DNA from: Robertkochia marina
GTDB lineage: Bacteria > Bacteroidota > Bacteroidia > Flavobacteriales > Flavobacteriaceae
Direction of reading: 5' to 3'
Assembly: GCF_004799345.1 (NCBI RefSeq)
Contig: NZ_SSMC01000001.1
Span: 248,001-312,000 of the forward strand
DNA length: 64,000 bases
Position numbers and translations under genes: made by a program. Positions 26,075-35,684 of this stretch are shown piece after piece. Under the pieces are notes generated by a model. That model did not search any database, had not been told where the DNA came from, and saw nothing but the letters and a program-made list of their open reading frames with translations. Every line of letters begins with the position of its first letter. Positions within the stretch are counted from its first letter, which is position 1.

Positions 26075-27766
26075 CTAGTTTGCCCACCAAAGTTTGGTGG
26101 CCTGGGTATCGGGTCCTTGTGCAGACACAGCTGTCTGGTAGTTACTACCATTACTGGTCTGTACATTCGTTCCGTATCGCATGCGTTGCGGATAAGCGCC
26201 ATTGAGAGTACCCGGCTCAAACAATACAAGGTCTGAAACACCCTGGGCCAGTTCGGCAGGATATCCTGTATCTCTCACTACGGCCCAGGCTTCAAATCCA
26301 TCCGTATAGTTCGCGATCCATCTCTGAACGGCTATTTTTTCCAGTTTCTCCTCCACCGTTCCCGCGGTAATATCGGCCAGGGGTGCAGAGGCGATATAGG
26401 TTTGGGCGTCGCCTTCTCCAATTCCCCATACCTTCATAGCTTCCACTATACCTTTTTCCATCATCAGCTGGGCATCATCAGAGCCCAGTCCTTTCACCGC
26501 TGCCTCTGCCCTTAGGAAATAAGCCTCTGCAGATGTCATTACAATTTCAGGATACATATTTCCTGACATCTTTGGCTGAATCACCATATCAGAAGGGGTA
26601 CTGAACAAGTTGTAATTGGCATAAGGTGCAGTTTGACCATTCAGTCTTGAAGGCTGCCCGATATACTGTCCCGAGGCAAGACTTATGGTAACCTCATCGG
26701 TACCCACGCCGGTAGCCGAATAATCTGCCCCGGCATCGTCGAGCAGGCTGATGATATAGTTCACTCTTGCCTCAAAATTGGTTGCAGCCTCTCCTTCGGC
26801 TGGGCGGGTAAAGGTTACATCACCTCCGGCTGCAGGCTTGGCGTAAACAGCCAGCCGCGGATCATTATTATCTCTCAGGTAATCTATAAGTACCTTCCCA
26901 ATGGTCCATTTTGACCCTAAACCACCGAAGTTGTGCCAGATGTCGCCATAGGCAGCACTTGACCATTGTGTGATCTCGGTATCTTTTGGCATGAGTACAC
27001 TACCACTGGCGTCATCTAAAAGAGGTGCTGCCAGCGCTTGATTAATGGCGTTTGCAGAAAAGTCATCTCCTGCAGCCCCATTGGCCCGAAGGGCCATTCT
27101 CAACTTCAGGGTGTTGGCAAGTCTTTTCCATTTTTGAAGATCACCCTGGCAGTACACATCATTTTCTGCCACATCATCAATCCCCACCCCGGTTCGTTCT
27201 GTATCACCAATAATCTGCATGGCCAGATCAAGGTCGGCTATTGCCCCTTTATAGATCTCTGCCTGAGAATCAAACTTCGGGGTAACGATTCCGTCTACCC
27301 CCGCCTCACTAAAAGGGATCATCCCGAAGGTATCGGTGTACATTTGGTAAAAGAGAGATTTGGTAACCAAACCAATGGCATACATATATTCATTCTCGAA
27401 CTGCCCACCTTCGTTGGTGAGTTTCAGAAAATTATCGATCCCTCCGAAAGCTCCTTCCAGCCATCCCCATGATGCATCGGTATATCCGGCATTGTAGGCA
27501 TAGCTCAGTCCGTCGCTCCACCAGGAGCCGTGATGTCCAAAGGTGAAATGTCCGGCATAGCGATCGGCATGGATCAGATGTGCTCTCCAGTAAGGAAAAC
27601 GGTCGGGACCAAACAATTTAAAAAGGGGTTCGGTAAGGAAATACTTTGCACTCACCTCTTCCGGAAGAAAACCATTAGGATCCTGGTTAATCTCATTAAA
27701 GTCGGAAGTACAAGAGGAAAGTAACAACCCAGTGATCATTCCTGCTGTATATAATATTCTTTTCAT
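26075..27766 (-). CDS. susD: SusD/RagB-family glycan-binding lipoprotein
   Basis: 563 residues with a lipoprotein signal (GLLLSSC) and the N-terminal FNEINQDPNGF typical of SusD-like proteins. The helical TPR-like core continues to a C-terminal part with AEAYFLRAEAAVKG. This is the surface lid that binds glycan and docks on its SusC partner, encoded 6 bp upstream. It belongs to the SusD-like 2 group by its DPN motif and length. From the neighbours the ligand is probably an amino-sugar glycan or glycopeptide. Confidence 0.9.
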   Translation of the reverse strand: MKRILYTAGMITGLLLSSCTSDFNEINQDPNGFLPEEVSAKYFLTEPLFKLFGPDRFPYWRAHLIHADRYAGHFTFGHHGSWWSDGLSYAYNAGYTDASWGWLEGAFGGIDNFLKLTNEGGQFENEYMYAIGLVTKSLFYQMYTDTFGMIPFSEAGVDGIVTPKFDSQAEIYKGAIADLDLAMQIIGDTERTGVGIDDVAENDVYCQGDLQKWKRLANTLKLRMALRANGAAGDDFSANAINQALAAPLLDDASGSVLMPKDTEITQWSSAAYGDIWHNFGGLGSKWTIGKVLIDYLRDNNDPRLAVYAKPAAGGDVTFTRPAEGEAATNFEARVNYIISLLDDAGADYSATGVGTDEVTISLASGQYIGQPSRLNGQTAPYANYNLFSTPSDMVIQPKMSGNMYPEIVMTSAEAYFLRAEAAVKGLGSDDAQLMMEKGIVEAMKVWGIGEGDAQTYIASAPLADITAGTVEEKLEKIAVQRWIANYTDGFEAWAVVRDTGYPAELAQGVSDLVLFEPGTLNGAYPQRMRYGTNVQTSNGSNYQTAVSAQGPDTQATKLWWAN

Positions 27767-27772
27767 AATGGC

Positions 27773-30700
27773 TTAAAATTTAAGATTAACATTCATACCT
27801 ACACTTCTGGTAGTGGGCAGGTTGTTATACAATACCCCCTGGGCAAAGTTGCTGGTAGAAAAGCTGGATTCCGGATCAAAATTATCCATCTCCTTGTATA
27901 TAAAGAAGAGGTTTCTTCCTGTAAGGCTAACCGAGGCACCACTTAGGAAGGTGCGCTCTAGCATCTTGGCCGGGAAATTATAGGTCAGGGCTACTTCGCG
28001 CAGCCTCACATTGGTCTGAGAATACACGTAATTGGAAGCGATCCCGCTAACGCTGCCCCAGTATTGTTGTGCTGTAATCGAGGTAGCATTGGGAGTCAGG
28101 TTTCCGGCTCCATCATCTACAAACCCGTCCAGCACCACTCCATCTTCACGATACTGCAGGGTTCTTTCTGAAACTCCCGAAGCGTCAAGAGCGGCATCTG
28201 TACCCGAGAACACCTCTCCTCCGATTCGGTAATCGACAAGGAAACGGAATCCGAAATTCCTGTAATCAAAAGAATTGGTGATACCTCCTATCATATCCGG
28301 CTGGTAATTTCCGAGCTTTACCAACTCATCTGAGCCCTGTGGCCTCCCGGCATTATCTAAAATAAGGGCTCCGGCATTAGGCCCGTCTTGAACTCGCTTA
28401 TAATCTGTACCCCAGATCTCTCCGAAACCTCCCCCTACGGTGGCTTGTACCTTAACGGTACCGGCGTTGTTTCCGGTAAAGGAGAAATTATCCAGGTCTT
28501 CGATAAGCTCTGTCAGCTTGTTTTCATTCTTTGCGATATTGGCTGAGATCTCCCAGCTGAAATCTTCTGTTCGAACGGGAGTTCCTCCCATCAGGAGTTC
28601 AAATCCTTTATTGGTAAGCTCCCCTACATTCTCACGGAAGAAACTATATCCTGTAGACTGCGGAACCGGCACATCAAAGATCAGGTCACGCGATCGAATA
28701 TCGTAGTAAGAAGCATCCAGGAAGAGTCTGTTTTCGAACATCCTGAACTCTACCCCAAATTCGATGGAGGTCACTTCTTCCGGACGCAGGTTTTCATTAG
28801 CTCTTACATCCGGTCTTGAAATCTGTGTAAGCCCGAGATACCCGTTGGCGGCAAGGTTAAAGGTTTCTGTAAGCTGATAAACCCCGGTATCGTTACCTAC
28901 CTGTGCCCAACTCGCTCTTAACTTAAGAAAGTCGATGGCTGTACCCTGGAAATCAAAGGCTGTTGAAGGAATAAAACTAAAACTCGCTGATGGATAGAAA
29001 TAGGAGCGGTTATCTTCTGATAAGGTGGAAGACCAGTCATTTCTACCGGTAAGGTCAAGATACAGGAAGTTATCCCAGGCAAAAGAAGCAGCTCCATAGA
29101 GGGAGTTTACCTTCTTTTCCTGCAGGGGTACATAGGATTGCATAGGGTCCTGCAGGTTCGATACCGTGATTCGGGTAGGTATCTTAAACCCTCGTCCGTT
29201 GATCCCGATACCCTTATAGGTTCTGTACGAGTGGTTACCTCCGAAACTGGCATTAAGATTCAGTTTCTCTGTGATATTTTTATTGGCCGTGATCAGGAAA
29301 TCAGCGTTGGTCTCTCCCACGGTATTTTCGTTAATGAAGAGCGCTCCTTCCTGGTTGAAGTGATGTCCGAACTGGTTGGCCGTAAATATATCCTGCTTCA
29401 CCATATCGGTACCGATCCTGGCAAAAGCCGAAAGCCAATCGGTGAACTGATAATCAATTTTAGCAAACCCCGTGATCCTCTTCCTGGTATCCTGGTTGAT
29501 ATCATTCTCCAGGATCCAGTAAGGGTTTCCAGAAGTTCCCCAGGAGATCACATTGTACGGTGCAGCCGGGTTTACCGGATTCTCAAGATCCTGGAAACGC
29601 TTTACATCATTGAGCACTACATTTCTCGGCATGGTATACACATAGGCAAGCACTCCTTCGGTACCCTGAGTAGCCCTGTTCTGCGCATCCTGCTCAAAAT
29701 AGGTCACTTTAGAATCAAGGGTGAACTTCTCAGATAACTTGGTAAATCCACGCAAATTAAAGTTGTGTCTTACCACCTCAGAGTTAGGGAGAATGGAATT
29801 GGCATCAGTGTGGGTATAAGAGAACAGCACATTAGAGTCCTGATTTCCTCCGGTAAGAGTAACCGCATTTATGAAGGTTGTTCCCGTTCTGAAAAAGTCC
29901 TCCACATTATCAGGTTGTGCCTCATACGGCCTGTCCTCTCCTGTGTAATAAAACTGGGAAGAACCATCAAAGGCAGGCCCCCATGAACTATTACTCTTTA
30001 CGGCATTTACCTGTTCTTCGAAGGTACCTCCTGCTGGGATCTGCGGGAAATTCCCCTGGCTACCCCGACCGTACTGGTTTTGAAACTCGGGTAAAAGCAG
30101 TGGTGTATCAACCGTGGCTGAAGAATTAATCGTAACCCCGATCCCTCGTCCGGCGGTTCCTTTTTTGGTGGTGATAAGAATAACCCCGTTACTCGCCCTC
30201 GAACCGTAAAGTGCAGCGGCGTTCGGCCCTTTAAGAATGGTCATGGTTTCAATATCTTCGGGGTTGATATCAGAAATACCGGTACCGTAATCGGCCCTGC
30301 TAAATTCTGAAGTATTGGCGCCTGCAGCAGATCCGAATCCGGAGTTATCGATCGGAATACCATCTACCACATACAAGGGTTGGTTATTTCCTGTGATCGA
30401 GTTGTTACCCCTGATCACCACCCTGGCTCCCCCGGCAGGACCGGAAGTAGATTGGGTGACCACTACCCCGGCAACCTTACCGGATAATGAATTCACCACG
30501 TTGGGTTCTTTAGCGGTGGTCAGGTCCTCGTTCTGCAATTCAGAAACTGCATATCCCAGGGCCTTTTTTTCGCGTGATACCCCAAGAGCAGTTACTACCA
30601 CCTCATCTAATTGCTGGGTATCTTCCTGTAAACTTACATTAATAACCGACTGCCCTTCCACAGGTATTTCCCGGGTAGTAAAGCCCACATATGAAAATAC

Positions 30701-30916
30701 CAGGACGGCATCCCGGCCGGCTTCAATGGTATAATTACCATTAAAATCAGTAGACGTCCCGGAGGCGGATCCCTTTAGGGAAACAGTCACACCGGGTAAT
30801 GGCACACCATCTCCCTCACTGACCACCGTTCCGGTAATCGCCTGAGATTGTGCTGCGGCCCATTGCGAAAGACAGAGGACTGCACAAAACATTAAGCTTT
30901 GAAAAGTTCGTGACAT
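27773..30916 (-). CDS. susC: SusC/RagA-family TonB-dependent transporter
   Basis: 1047 residues. Signal peptide ending AAAQ, then a CarboxypepD-like N-terminal domain (ITGTVVSEGDGVPLPGVTV, about residues 25-100), a TonB-box-like DEVVVTALG, the plug domain (~115-240, with the SusC hallmark ILKGPNAAALYGSRASNGVI) and a 22-strand barrel. It imports oligosaccharides across the outer membrane with energy from TonB. It forms a pair with the SusD gene 6 bp downstream. The 199-bp gap upstream holds a LytTR-like tandem site about 95 bp from its start. Confidence 0.94.
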   Translation of the reverse strand: MSRTFQSLMFCAVLCLSQWAAAQSQAITGTVVSEGDGVPLPGVTVSLKGSASGTSTDFNGNYTIEAGRDAVLVFSYVGFTTREIPVEGQSVINVSLQEDTQQLDEVVVTALGVSREKKALGYAVSELQNEDLTTAKEPNVVNSLSGKVAGVVVTQSTSGPAGGARVVIRGNNSITGNNQPLYVVDGIPIDNSGFGSAAGANTSEFSRADYGTGISDINPEDIETMTILKGPNAAALYGSRASNGVILITTKKGTAGRGIGVTINSSATVDTPLLLPEFQNQYGRGSQGNFPQIPAGGTFEEQVNAVKSNSSWGPAFDGSSQFYYTGEDRPYEAQPDNVEDFFRTGTTFINAVTLTGGNQDSNVLFSYTHTDANSILPNSEVVRHNFNLRGFTKLSEKFTLDSKVTYFEQDAQNRATQGTEGVLAYVYTMPRNVVLNDVKRFQDLENPVNPAAPYNVISWGTSGNPYWILENDINQDTRKRITGFAKIDYQFTDWLSAFARIGTDMVKQDIFTANQFGHHFNQEGALFINENTVGETNADFLITANKNITEKLNLNASFGGNHSYRTYKGIGINGRGFKIPTRITVSNLQDPMQSYVPLQEKKVNSLYGAASFAWDNFLYLDLTGRNDWSSTLSEDNRSYFYPSASFSFIPSTAFDFQGTAIDFLKLRASWAQVGNDTGVYQLTETFNLAANGYLGLTQISRPDVRANENLRPEEVTSIEFGVEFRMFENRLFLDASYYDIRSRDLIFDVPVPQSTGYSFFRENVGELTNKGFELLMGGTPVRTEDFSWEISANIAKNENKLTELIEDLDNFSFTGNNAGTVKVQATVGGGFGEIWGTDYKRVQDGPNAGALILDNAGRPQGSDELVKLGNYQPDMIGGITNSFDYRNFGFRFLVDYRIGGEVFSGTDAALDASGVSERTLQYREDGVVLDGFVDDGAGNLTPNATSITAQQYWGSVSGIASNYVYSQTNVRLREVALTYNFPAKMLERTFLSGASVSLTGRNLFFIYKEMDNFDPESSFSTSNFAQGVLYNNLPTTRSVGMNVNLKF

Positions 30917-30985
30917 AGAATTGATTTAAATTTAAAGTTCTGATTACTCGTTAGCTGGTTGTTATGGAACCTAAATGTGATTATA

Positions 30986-30993
30986 CATAGATA
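30986..30993 (-). promoter_or_regulatory. Candidate -7 element for susC
   Basis: TATCTATG on the minus strand, one mismatch to TAnnTTTG, 19 nt downstream of TTGG. The proximal LytTR-like half-site overlaps this -33 position, as expected for an activator contacting RNA polymerase. Weak as a promoter on its own. Confidence 0.35.
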
Positions 30994-31011
30994 AAATTGA
31001 AAGTTTTTTCG

Positions 31012-31041
31012 ACCAACAACTTACCGTAAGTTCTGAACAAC
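31012..31041 (-). promoter_or_regulatory. LytTR-like tandem binding site upstream of susC
   Basis: Minus strand: distal GTTGTTCAG, 12-bp spacer, proximal GTTGTTGGT; period 21 bp. Both halves fit the GTTN[AG][TG] core. An AAGTTGTT 8-mer is repeated exactly in the two halves. Confidence 0.65.
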
Positions 31042-31115
31042 TTGAAGTTTACTCCATAAAAAATTCATAGTGTGCTCATCTTAAGACAAATCGTTAAAAG
31101 AAACTCCCCGGTGGT

Positions 31116-33527
31116 TTAATCTTTGAAACCTTTGGAAACTTCCTCAATAACGACAGGCCTGCTGCTTCTCCCGAAGCGATTCACGGTTATGGCCCTGACC
31201 TTTCCTTTTACCGGAACCGGACCTGAATAGGTTGCTGCCATGTCGGTTTTATCTGCTTCAAGGTATCTTATATCCATCCCGGGAAATGCGGTATTCAAAT
31301 ACAGGGAGTCGTTTTTAATAAAGCCTCCTGGCGGAGGAATCCGGTAGGCAATCTCATCCTCATCCAAACGCGGGAGCTCCCATTGTACAAGGCGATTGGC
31401 AAACCTGTTCCAGGCTACATCTTTTTCTGCTCTTGGATTACCTTTCCAGGCGCGTTCTCCCAGAGCGAAAAGTTTCGGGTATATCGCATATTGCAATGCT
31501 GCCTTGTCGTGTATCAATTCAGACCAAAGCTGCCCCTGGATACCTTCCACCTTATGAAATGAGGGGAGGAATTCGAAATTGAAGACTCTTCTCGTATCTA
31601 CAAATCCTCCCCAGTAAAAACCGCGGTCTTCAGGATGGGAAGAATAAGCCATATCAAAATACAGATGGGTTACATGACTCAAAATTACCGGGTAACCCGC
31701 CTCTGCCAGTTCTTCCCCCAATCTGCTTCCTTCTGTAGATGCATTATGCCAATGATACAGCAGGGGTGGGTTTAGAGTGGCCAGAGCTGTATTGATCTTC
31801 TTAACTCCTTCTTCATGAAGTAGTCCGATCTCTTCCCAACCCGCCATTCGAATATTTTTACGCTCCAGGATCTTGCTCACGTTATTAATGAAATACAACT
31901 TAGCCAGGTTTACCACATCCTCTTGACCGGGGAATAAATTCAAACAGGCTGCACTCTGCTCCCATACGCCCACAGGAACTTCATCTCCTCCGATATGAAG
32001 GGTCTTTAAGGGAGTCCCTGATTCCCGATGCATTGCTTCCAGCTCGGACACCACTTTTTCGACAAAGGTGTAAAGGGAGGGCATACAAACATTGACCACG
32101 TTATCGTCATAATTTTGAACGGATAAATATGAAGAGTTATCCTCGGGGTCATGGAGGAGAAATTCCCGGGCTTTTTCTTCCTCCCCTAAAGAAAGCAGGG
32201 TTTTCTCTCTGGCCTTCATAGCCACAATGGCCGCCCTGGCATGTCCGGGAAGATCGATCTCAGGAATGACCTCAATATGCCGTTCGGCGGCGTATTTTAA
32301 TATTCTGATGTAGGCTTCTCTCGAATAATAACCACTTCCCGAAGTGGTTGTTGCCGATCCGTACTGGTGGTGAAGTCCGTTAATCTCATCCCGGGTATGT
32401 TGGCGAACCGCTCCCACCCGTGTAAGTTCCTCCAGGCCGGGAATCTCTATACGCCACCCTTCGTCATCGGTCAGGTGAAAATGAAAGGTGTTCAATTTTA
32501 GCCTCCCCATCTGATCCAGCAGTTCCAGAACAGCCTCCTCTTCAGAAAAGTTCCTTGCCACATCAAGATGCATCCCCCGGTAATTATGAGCAGGAAAATC
32601 ATGAATAAGGGCGCCTTGTAATTCCAGATAGCCGTCTTTTTTAAGGATTAGGGATTTCAGGGAGGTAATCCCATAAAAAACGGCAGCCCTGCTTCCACCG
32701 GATATTTTGCCACCGCTTTTCCCGATGTCCAGGTGGTATTCTTCCTCTCCCAACGAAGGATCCAGAAAAAGTCCGATCCCATCTGTCTTTTGACCTTCTT
32801 CTGTAATCTCATTTACTTTTAGCCGGAAAGAATTTTGAAAGAATTCCTTGAGGTGATCAATTTCATTCTTAAGGGCAAATGCACCCCAGATCTTTACTTC
32901 GTCATTCAGAACCATGGACTCTTTTCTGAGCTTCCATGATACAGGCTCCGGGGTAATTGGACTCAACTCATCTTTTTGTAATACTTCTAAGGAAGCATAG
33001 GTACGATACCGCTCTTCGGGAGTATCCGGAATAACCTGAGTACGACCCTTAAATAATGTAACATCCTTACCTATAGGAATGGGATGATACTCCGGGTAGA
33101 TCACCCTTTCATCATTCCCGTCAATCACCAGGTAAATTCCGGCAGGAGCATCGCTGTTCTTAATGATGGTTCCATTGGCAATAAGAGGAATATCAAGGGT
33201 ATCCCCAACCTCAAGCCTCAGACTTTTATCTATGGGAGTTATGCTGTAGAGATCTCCGGCCCAGTGCCTCATCTCATACCCGTACTCCTCAGAAGCGAGG
33301 GTATCGACCAGCCTTCCGGGAGAATGGTTAAAGAACAATTCCCAGGAGGAGCTCAGGGGTTGTGGAGTCCTGTTTACAAGCCTGAATACCGACAACCATT
33401 TATCTTCATCATCCATACGATTTTCGCGAAGTTCCCATTCAACCAGGAGGGCGTTTTCTTCAGATCGGGCAGAGCGTTCCCGGCAGCCCATACTGAGCAG
33501 CACAAATAATAGCAGTAAATATTTCAT
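31116..33527 (-). CDS. GH20 beta-N-acetylhexosaminidase lipoprotein
   Basis: 803 residues with a lipobox (LLSMGC). From the N-terminus: a beta-sandwich carbohydrate-binding domain (about 25-190), the GH20 domain-2 (about 190-315), the GH20 TIM barrel (from YRGMHLDVARNF, ~317) with the catalytic Asp-Glu pair in LHIGGDEVP, and a C-terminal chitobiase-like beta domain. Removes terminal GlcNAc or GalNAc from glycans by substrate-assisted catalysis. The lipid anchor places it at the outer membrane or periplasm. It is the last gene of the unit that also encodes glycosylasparaginase. Confidence 0.94.
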   Translation of the reverse strand: MKYLLLLFVLLSMGCRERSARSEENALLVEWELRENRMDDEDKWLSVFRLVNRTPQPLSSSWELFFNHSPGRLVDTLASEEYGYEMRHWAGDLYSITPIDKSLRLEVGDTLDIPLIANGTIIKNSDAPAGIYLVIDGNDERVIYPEYHPIPIGKDVTLFKGRTQVIPDTPEERYRTYASLEVLQKDELSPITPEPVSWKLRKESMVLNDEVKIWGAFALKNEIDHLKEFFQNSFRLKVNEITEEGQKTDGIGLFLDPSLGEEEYHLDIGKSGGKISGGSRAAVFYGITSLKSLILKKDGYLELQGALIHDFPAHNYRGMHLDVARNFSEEEAVLELLDQMGRLKLNTFHFHLTDDEGWRIEIPGLEELTRVGAVRQHTRDEINGLHHQYGSATTTSGSGYYSREAYIRILKYAAERHIEVIPEIDLPGHARAAIVAMKAREKTLLSLGEEEKAREFLLHDPEDNSSYLSVQNYDDNVVNVCMPSLYTFVEKVVSELEAMHRESGTPLKTLHIGGDEVPVGVWEQSAACLNLFPGQEDVVNLAKLYFINNVSKILERKNIRMAGWEEIGLLHEEGVKKINTALATLNPPLLYHWHNASTEGSRLGEELAEAGYPVILSHVTHLYFDMAYSSHPEDRGFYWGGFVDTRRVFNFEFLPSFHKVEGIQGQLWSELIHDKAALQYAIYPKLFALGERAWKGNPRAEKDVAWNRFANRLVQWELPRLDEDEIAYRIPPPGGFIKNDSLYLNTAFPGMDIRYLEADKTDMAATYSGPVPVKGKVRAITVNRFGRSSRPVVIEEVSKGFKD

Positions 33528-33546
33528 TAAAGTGAGTTGGTTAAGG

Positions 33547-34560
33547 TCATTTTATCTTATAGGAAGCATCGATGAGCGAATTGGAGATCTCAGAAGATCT
33601 GACGGCATAGTTAAACCCGGAACGCAGACAAAAAGAGCCGTAGGTTCCATCCTTACTCATGGCAATAAATCCTACCTGCAGGTATTCCATTTCAGGAGAG
33701 CCTTTATAGATATGAGCGATCCTGTTGGTGATGGTTTTACACGCCTCTTCAGGGCTTGCTCCCGAACGCATCAATTCTACCACCATAGCGCTTCCGGCAG
33801 TTTTAATGATGGCCTCTCCCAGGCCCGTGGCTGCAGCAGCACCGACTTCGTTGTCGAGAAAAAGTCCGGATCCTATCAGGGGAGAATCGCCGATCCTGCC
33901 GTGCATTTTCCATGCCGCCCCACTAGTGGTACAGGCACCGGCAAGGTTGCCTTCCTTATCGAGGGCGAGCATGCTAATGGTATCGTGGTTTTCAATATTG
34001 ATCACCGGCTTATAGTTCGATGTTTTCCGCCATTTATTATAGGCTTCAAGAGCTTTCTCAGTGAGTAATTCTTCTTTATGGAAGCCTTCCTGCAGGGCAA
34101 ACTGCAAGGCCCCCTCTCCTGCAAGCATTACATGAGGAGTTTTCTCCATCACCTTCCTGGCCACAGATATCGGGTGCTTTATATGTTGCAGAAAAGCCAC
34201 AGACCCGGCGTTGCTGTTGTGATCCATAATACAGGCATCCAGGGTAACCACCCCATCCCGGTCAGGCCATCCTCCATACCCAACACTACTCACTTCAGGA
34301 TCTGCCTCGGCAGTTCTCACGCCTGCCTCCACCGCATCAAGAGCCTTCCCTCCTTCCCCCAATATGTTCCAGGCTGCTTCATTGGCCGGCAAACCATGAT
34401 TCCAAGTAGAGATCACTACAGGAGATGTTGGTTGAGACTCCTGAAGACTCCCGGCAGCAGGATTCCCTGCACTTTCTGTCAAGGAATTGCCACGAGACTG
34501 TAAAGCACTAAGGCCGATAGCCCCCAGTGCAGCATTTTGAATAAAATTCCTTCTTTTCAT
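33547..34560 (-). CDS. Glycosylasparaginase (N4-(beta-N-acetylglucosaminyl)-L-asparaginase), Tat-exported
   Basis: 337 residues. The Ntn-hydrolase nucleophile is Thr194 in NHDTISML, where the precursor should cleave itself into alpha and beta chains. The substrate-binding segments GRIGDSPLIGSG and ATGLGEAI are conserved. The enzyme cuts the bond between Asn and the innermost GlcNAc of N-glycans, giving aspartate and GlcNAc. The N-terminus MKRRNFIQNAALGAIGLSAL has the twin-arginine pattern, so it should reach the periplasm folded. The well-studied bacterial homolog comes from Elizabethkingia meningoseptica. It starts 2 bp after the GHL-type gene and ends 19 bp before GH20. Confidence 0.92.
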   Translation of the reverse strand: MKRRNFIQNAALGAIGLSALQSRGNSLTESAGNPAAGSLQESQPTSPVVISTWNHGLPANEAAWNILGEGGKALDAVEAGVRTAEADPEVSSVGYGGWPDRDGVVTLDACIMDHNSNAGSVAFLQHIKHPISVARKVMEKTPHVMLAGEGALQFALQEGFHKEELLTEKALEAYNKWRKTSNYKPVINIENHDTISMLALDKEGNLAGACTTSGAAWKMHGRIGDSPLIGSGLFLDNEVGAAAATGLGEAIIKTAGSAMVVELMRSGASPEEACKTITNRIAHIYKGSPEMEYLQVGFIAMSKDGTYGSFCLRSGFNYAVRSSEISNSLIDASYKIK

Positions 34561-34562
34561 GG

Positions 34563-35684
34563 TTAGTGGTTTCGAGACTTTACTTGTTCATTTTTATCAT
34601 AGGCCTTCAGTACTTCCAGGTGCCCGGGTTTCAAGGCACCGGCATCGAACAAGGCAACACCTTTTGCACCGTTATCCCGTGCTTCCGTGATGGCCTGTCT
34701 CAATTCATCCGGGGTGAGTTCGGGAAGAAACACTCCTGTATGCAACTCGGTATTATTCCCCCTCAAATCTTCAACACCCTGGCCGGTGGCATAGCCTATC
34801 CAATCGATCTCTTCATTGTAGAAGTTGTGATACACCATGGGCAATACCATATCGATCTTCCATTTATCCCATCGCTGACGCACCATAAGATCTGCCATTT
34901 CAGGGTATGGAAATACAGCGGCCGTTAATTTCTTACCATGAGCATGAACGCGATCGTAGGCTTCATCTACCACCTTCTTGATCCGGTTCAGGCGAAATTG
35001 CTTCCACTCCATATCTATAGCAGGGTTGTTTAATGCCCTGACATCTTTGTGATGTTCTTCCTTAAACATTTCTATACAGGTATCGCAATAGCAAAAATCA
35101 AATTCGGGAAGCTCTTCTTCCTGCTCAAGATCATATTTCGGCAAGAGTCCAACCGGAAGAAAAATATCTGAATACCTTATATAATCCAGGTGAACGCTGG
35201 TAATACCCTGCACCCTGGCAAGATTTTCGGCAAGACGTAATACATGTTCGCGGGCCTCTTTCCTTGACGGACATAACCACTGATAGTAATCTACATAGGG
35301 ACGGGTATCAAAACAGGAATTACCCTCGCGACTCACTGCATACCATTCCGGGTGCTGCAGGGCAATTGAATCTCCTGGACGATTCATGGCCATAAACCAT
35401 GCGTGTACTTCCAGGCCTTCCTTTATAGCCAGGGGAGTGAGCCTGGACAGCAGGGTCGTATCCGTATTCGTATTTATGAGTACAGCGTCGATACCGGACT
35501 TACTGAATTTCCTGAATTCTGAAACATATGCAGAATCAGGTTTTTCCGGAGACGCCCCCATCCAGGCCCAAAACTTAAAAGACTCTCCGGAGTCTTCCAT
35601 GGAGTTAACAGCTATTTTTTTATTCTCGGAACAAGCCCAGAGGCACCATAGAGAAATGGTAAGTAGTAATGCTTTTTTTATCAT
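34563..35684 (-). CDS. Putative glycoside hydrolase lipoprotein (GHL10/DUF187-like TIM barrel)
   Basis: 373 residues with a lipoprotein signal (LWCLWAC). The mature part looks like a TIM barrel of the glycosyl-hydrolase-like families: KSGIDAVLINTNTD, EVHAWFMAMNRPGD, ITSVHLDYIRYSDIF, KLTAAVFPYPE, IDMVLPMVYHNFYNEE. The HLDYIRY strand with its Asp is the family hallmark. A cysteine cluster (FCYCDTCIEMF) sits after it. No experimentally defined activity can be assigned by eye. In this operon it could cut the chitobiose core of N-glycans or another GlcNAc linkage (inference). It overlaps the CBM9-like gene by 4 bp (ATGA). Confidence 0.7.
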   Translation of the reverse strand: MIKKALLLTISLWCLWACSENKKIAVNSMEDSGESFKFWAWMGASPEKPDSAYVSEFRKFSKSGIDAVLINTNTDTTLLSRLTPLAIKEGLEVHAWFMAMNRPGDSIALQHPEWYAVSREGNSCFDTRPYVDYYQWLCPSRKEAREHVLRLAENLARVQGITSVHLDYIRYSDIFLPVGLLPKYDLEQEEELPEFDFCYCDTCIEMFKEEHHKDVRALNNPAIDMEWKQFRLNRIKKVVDEAYDRVHAHGKKLTAAVFPYPEMADLMVRQRWDKWKIDMVLPMVYHNFYNEEIDWIGYATGQGVEDLRGNNTELHTGVFLPELTPDELRQAITEARDNGAKGVALFDAGALKPGHLEVLKAYDKNEQVKSRNH

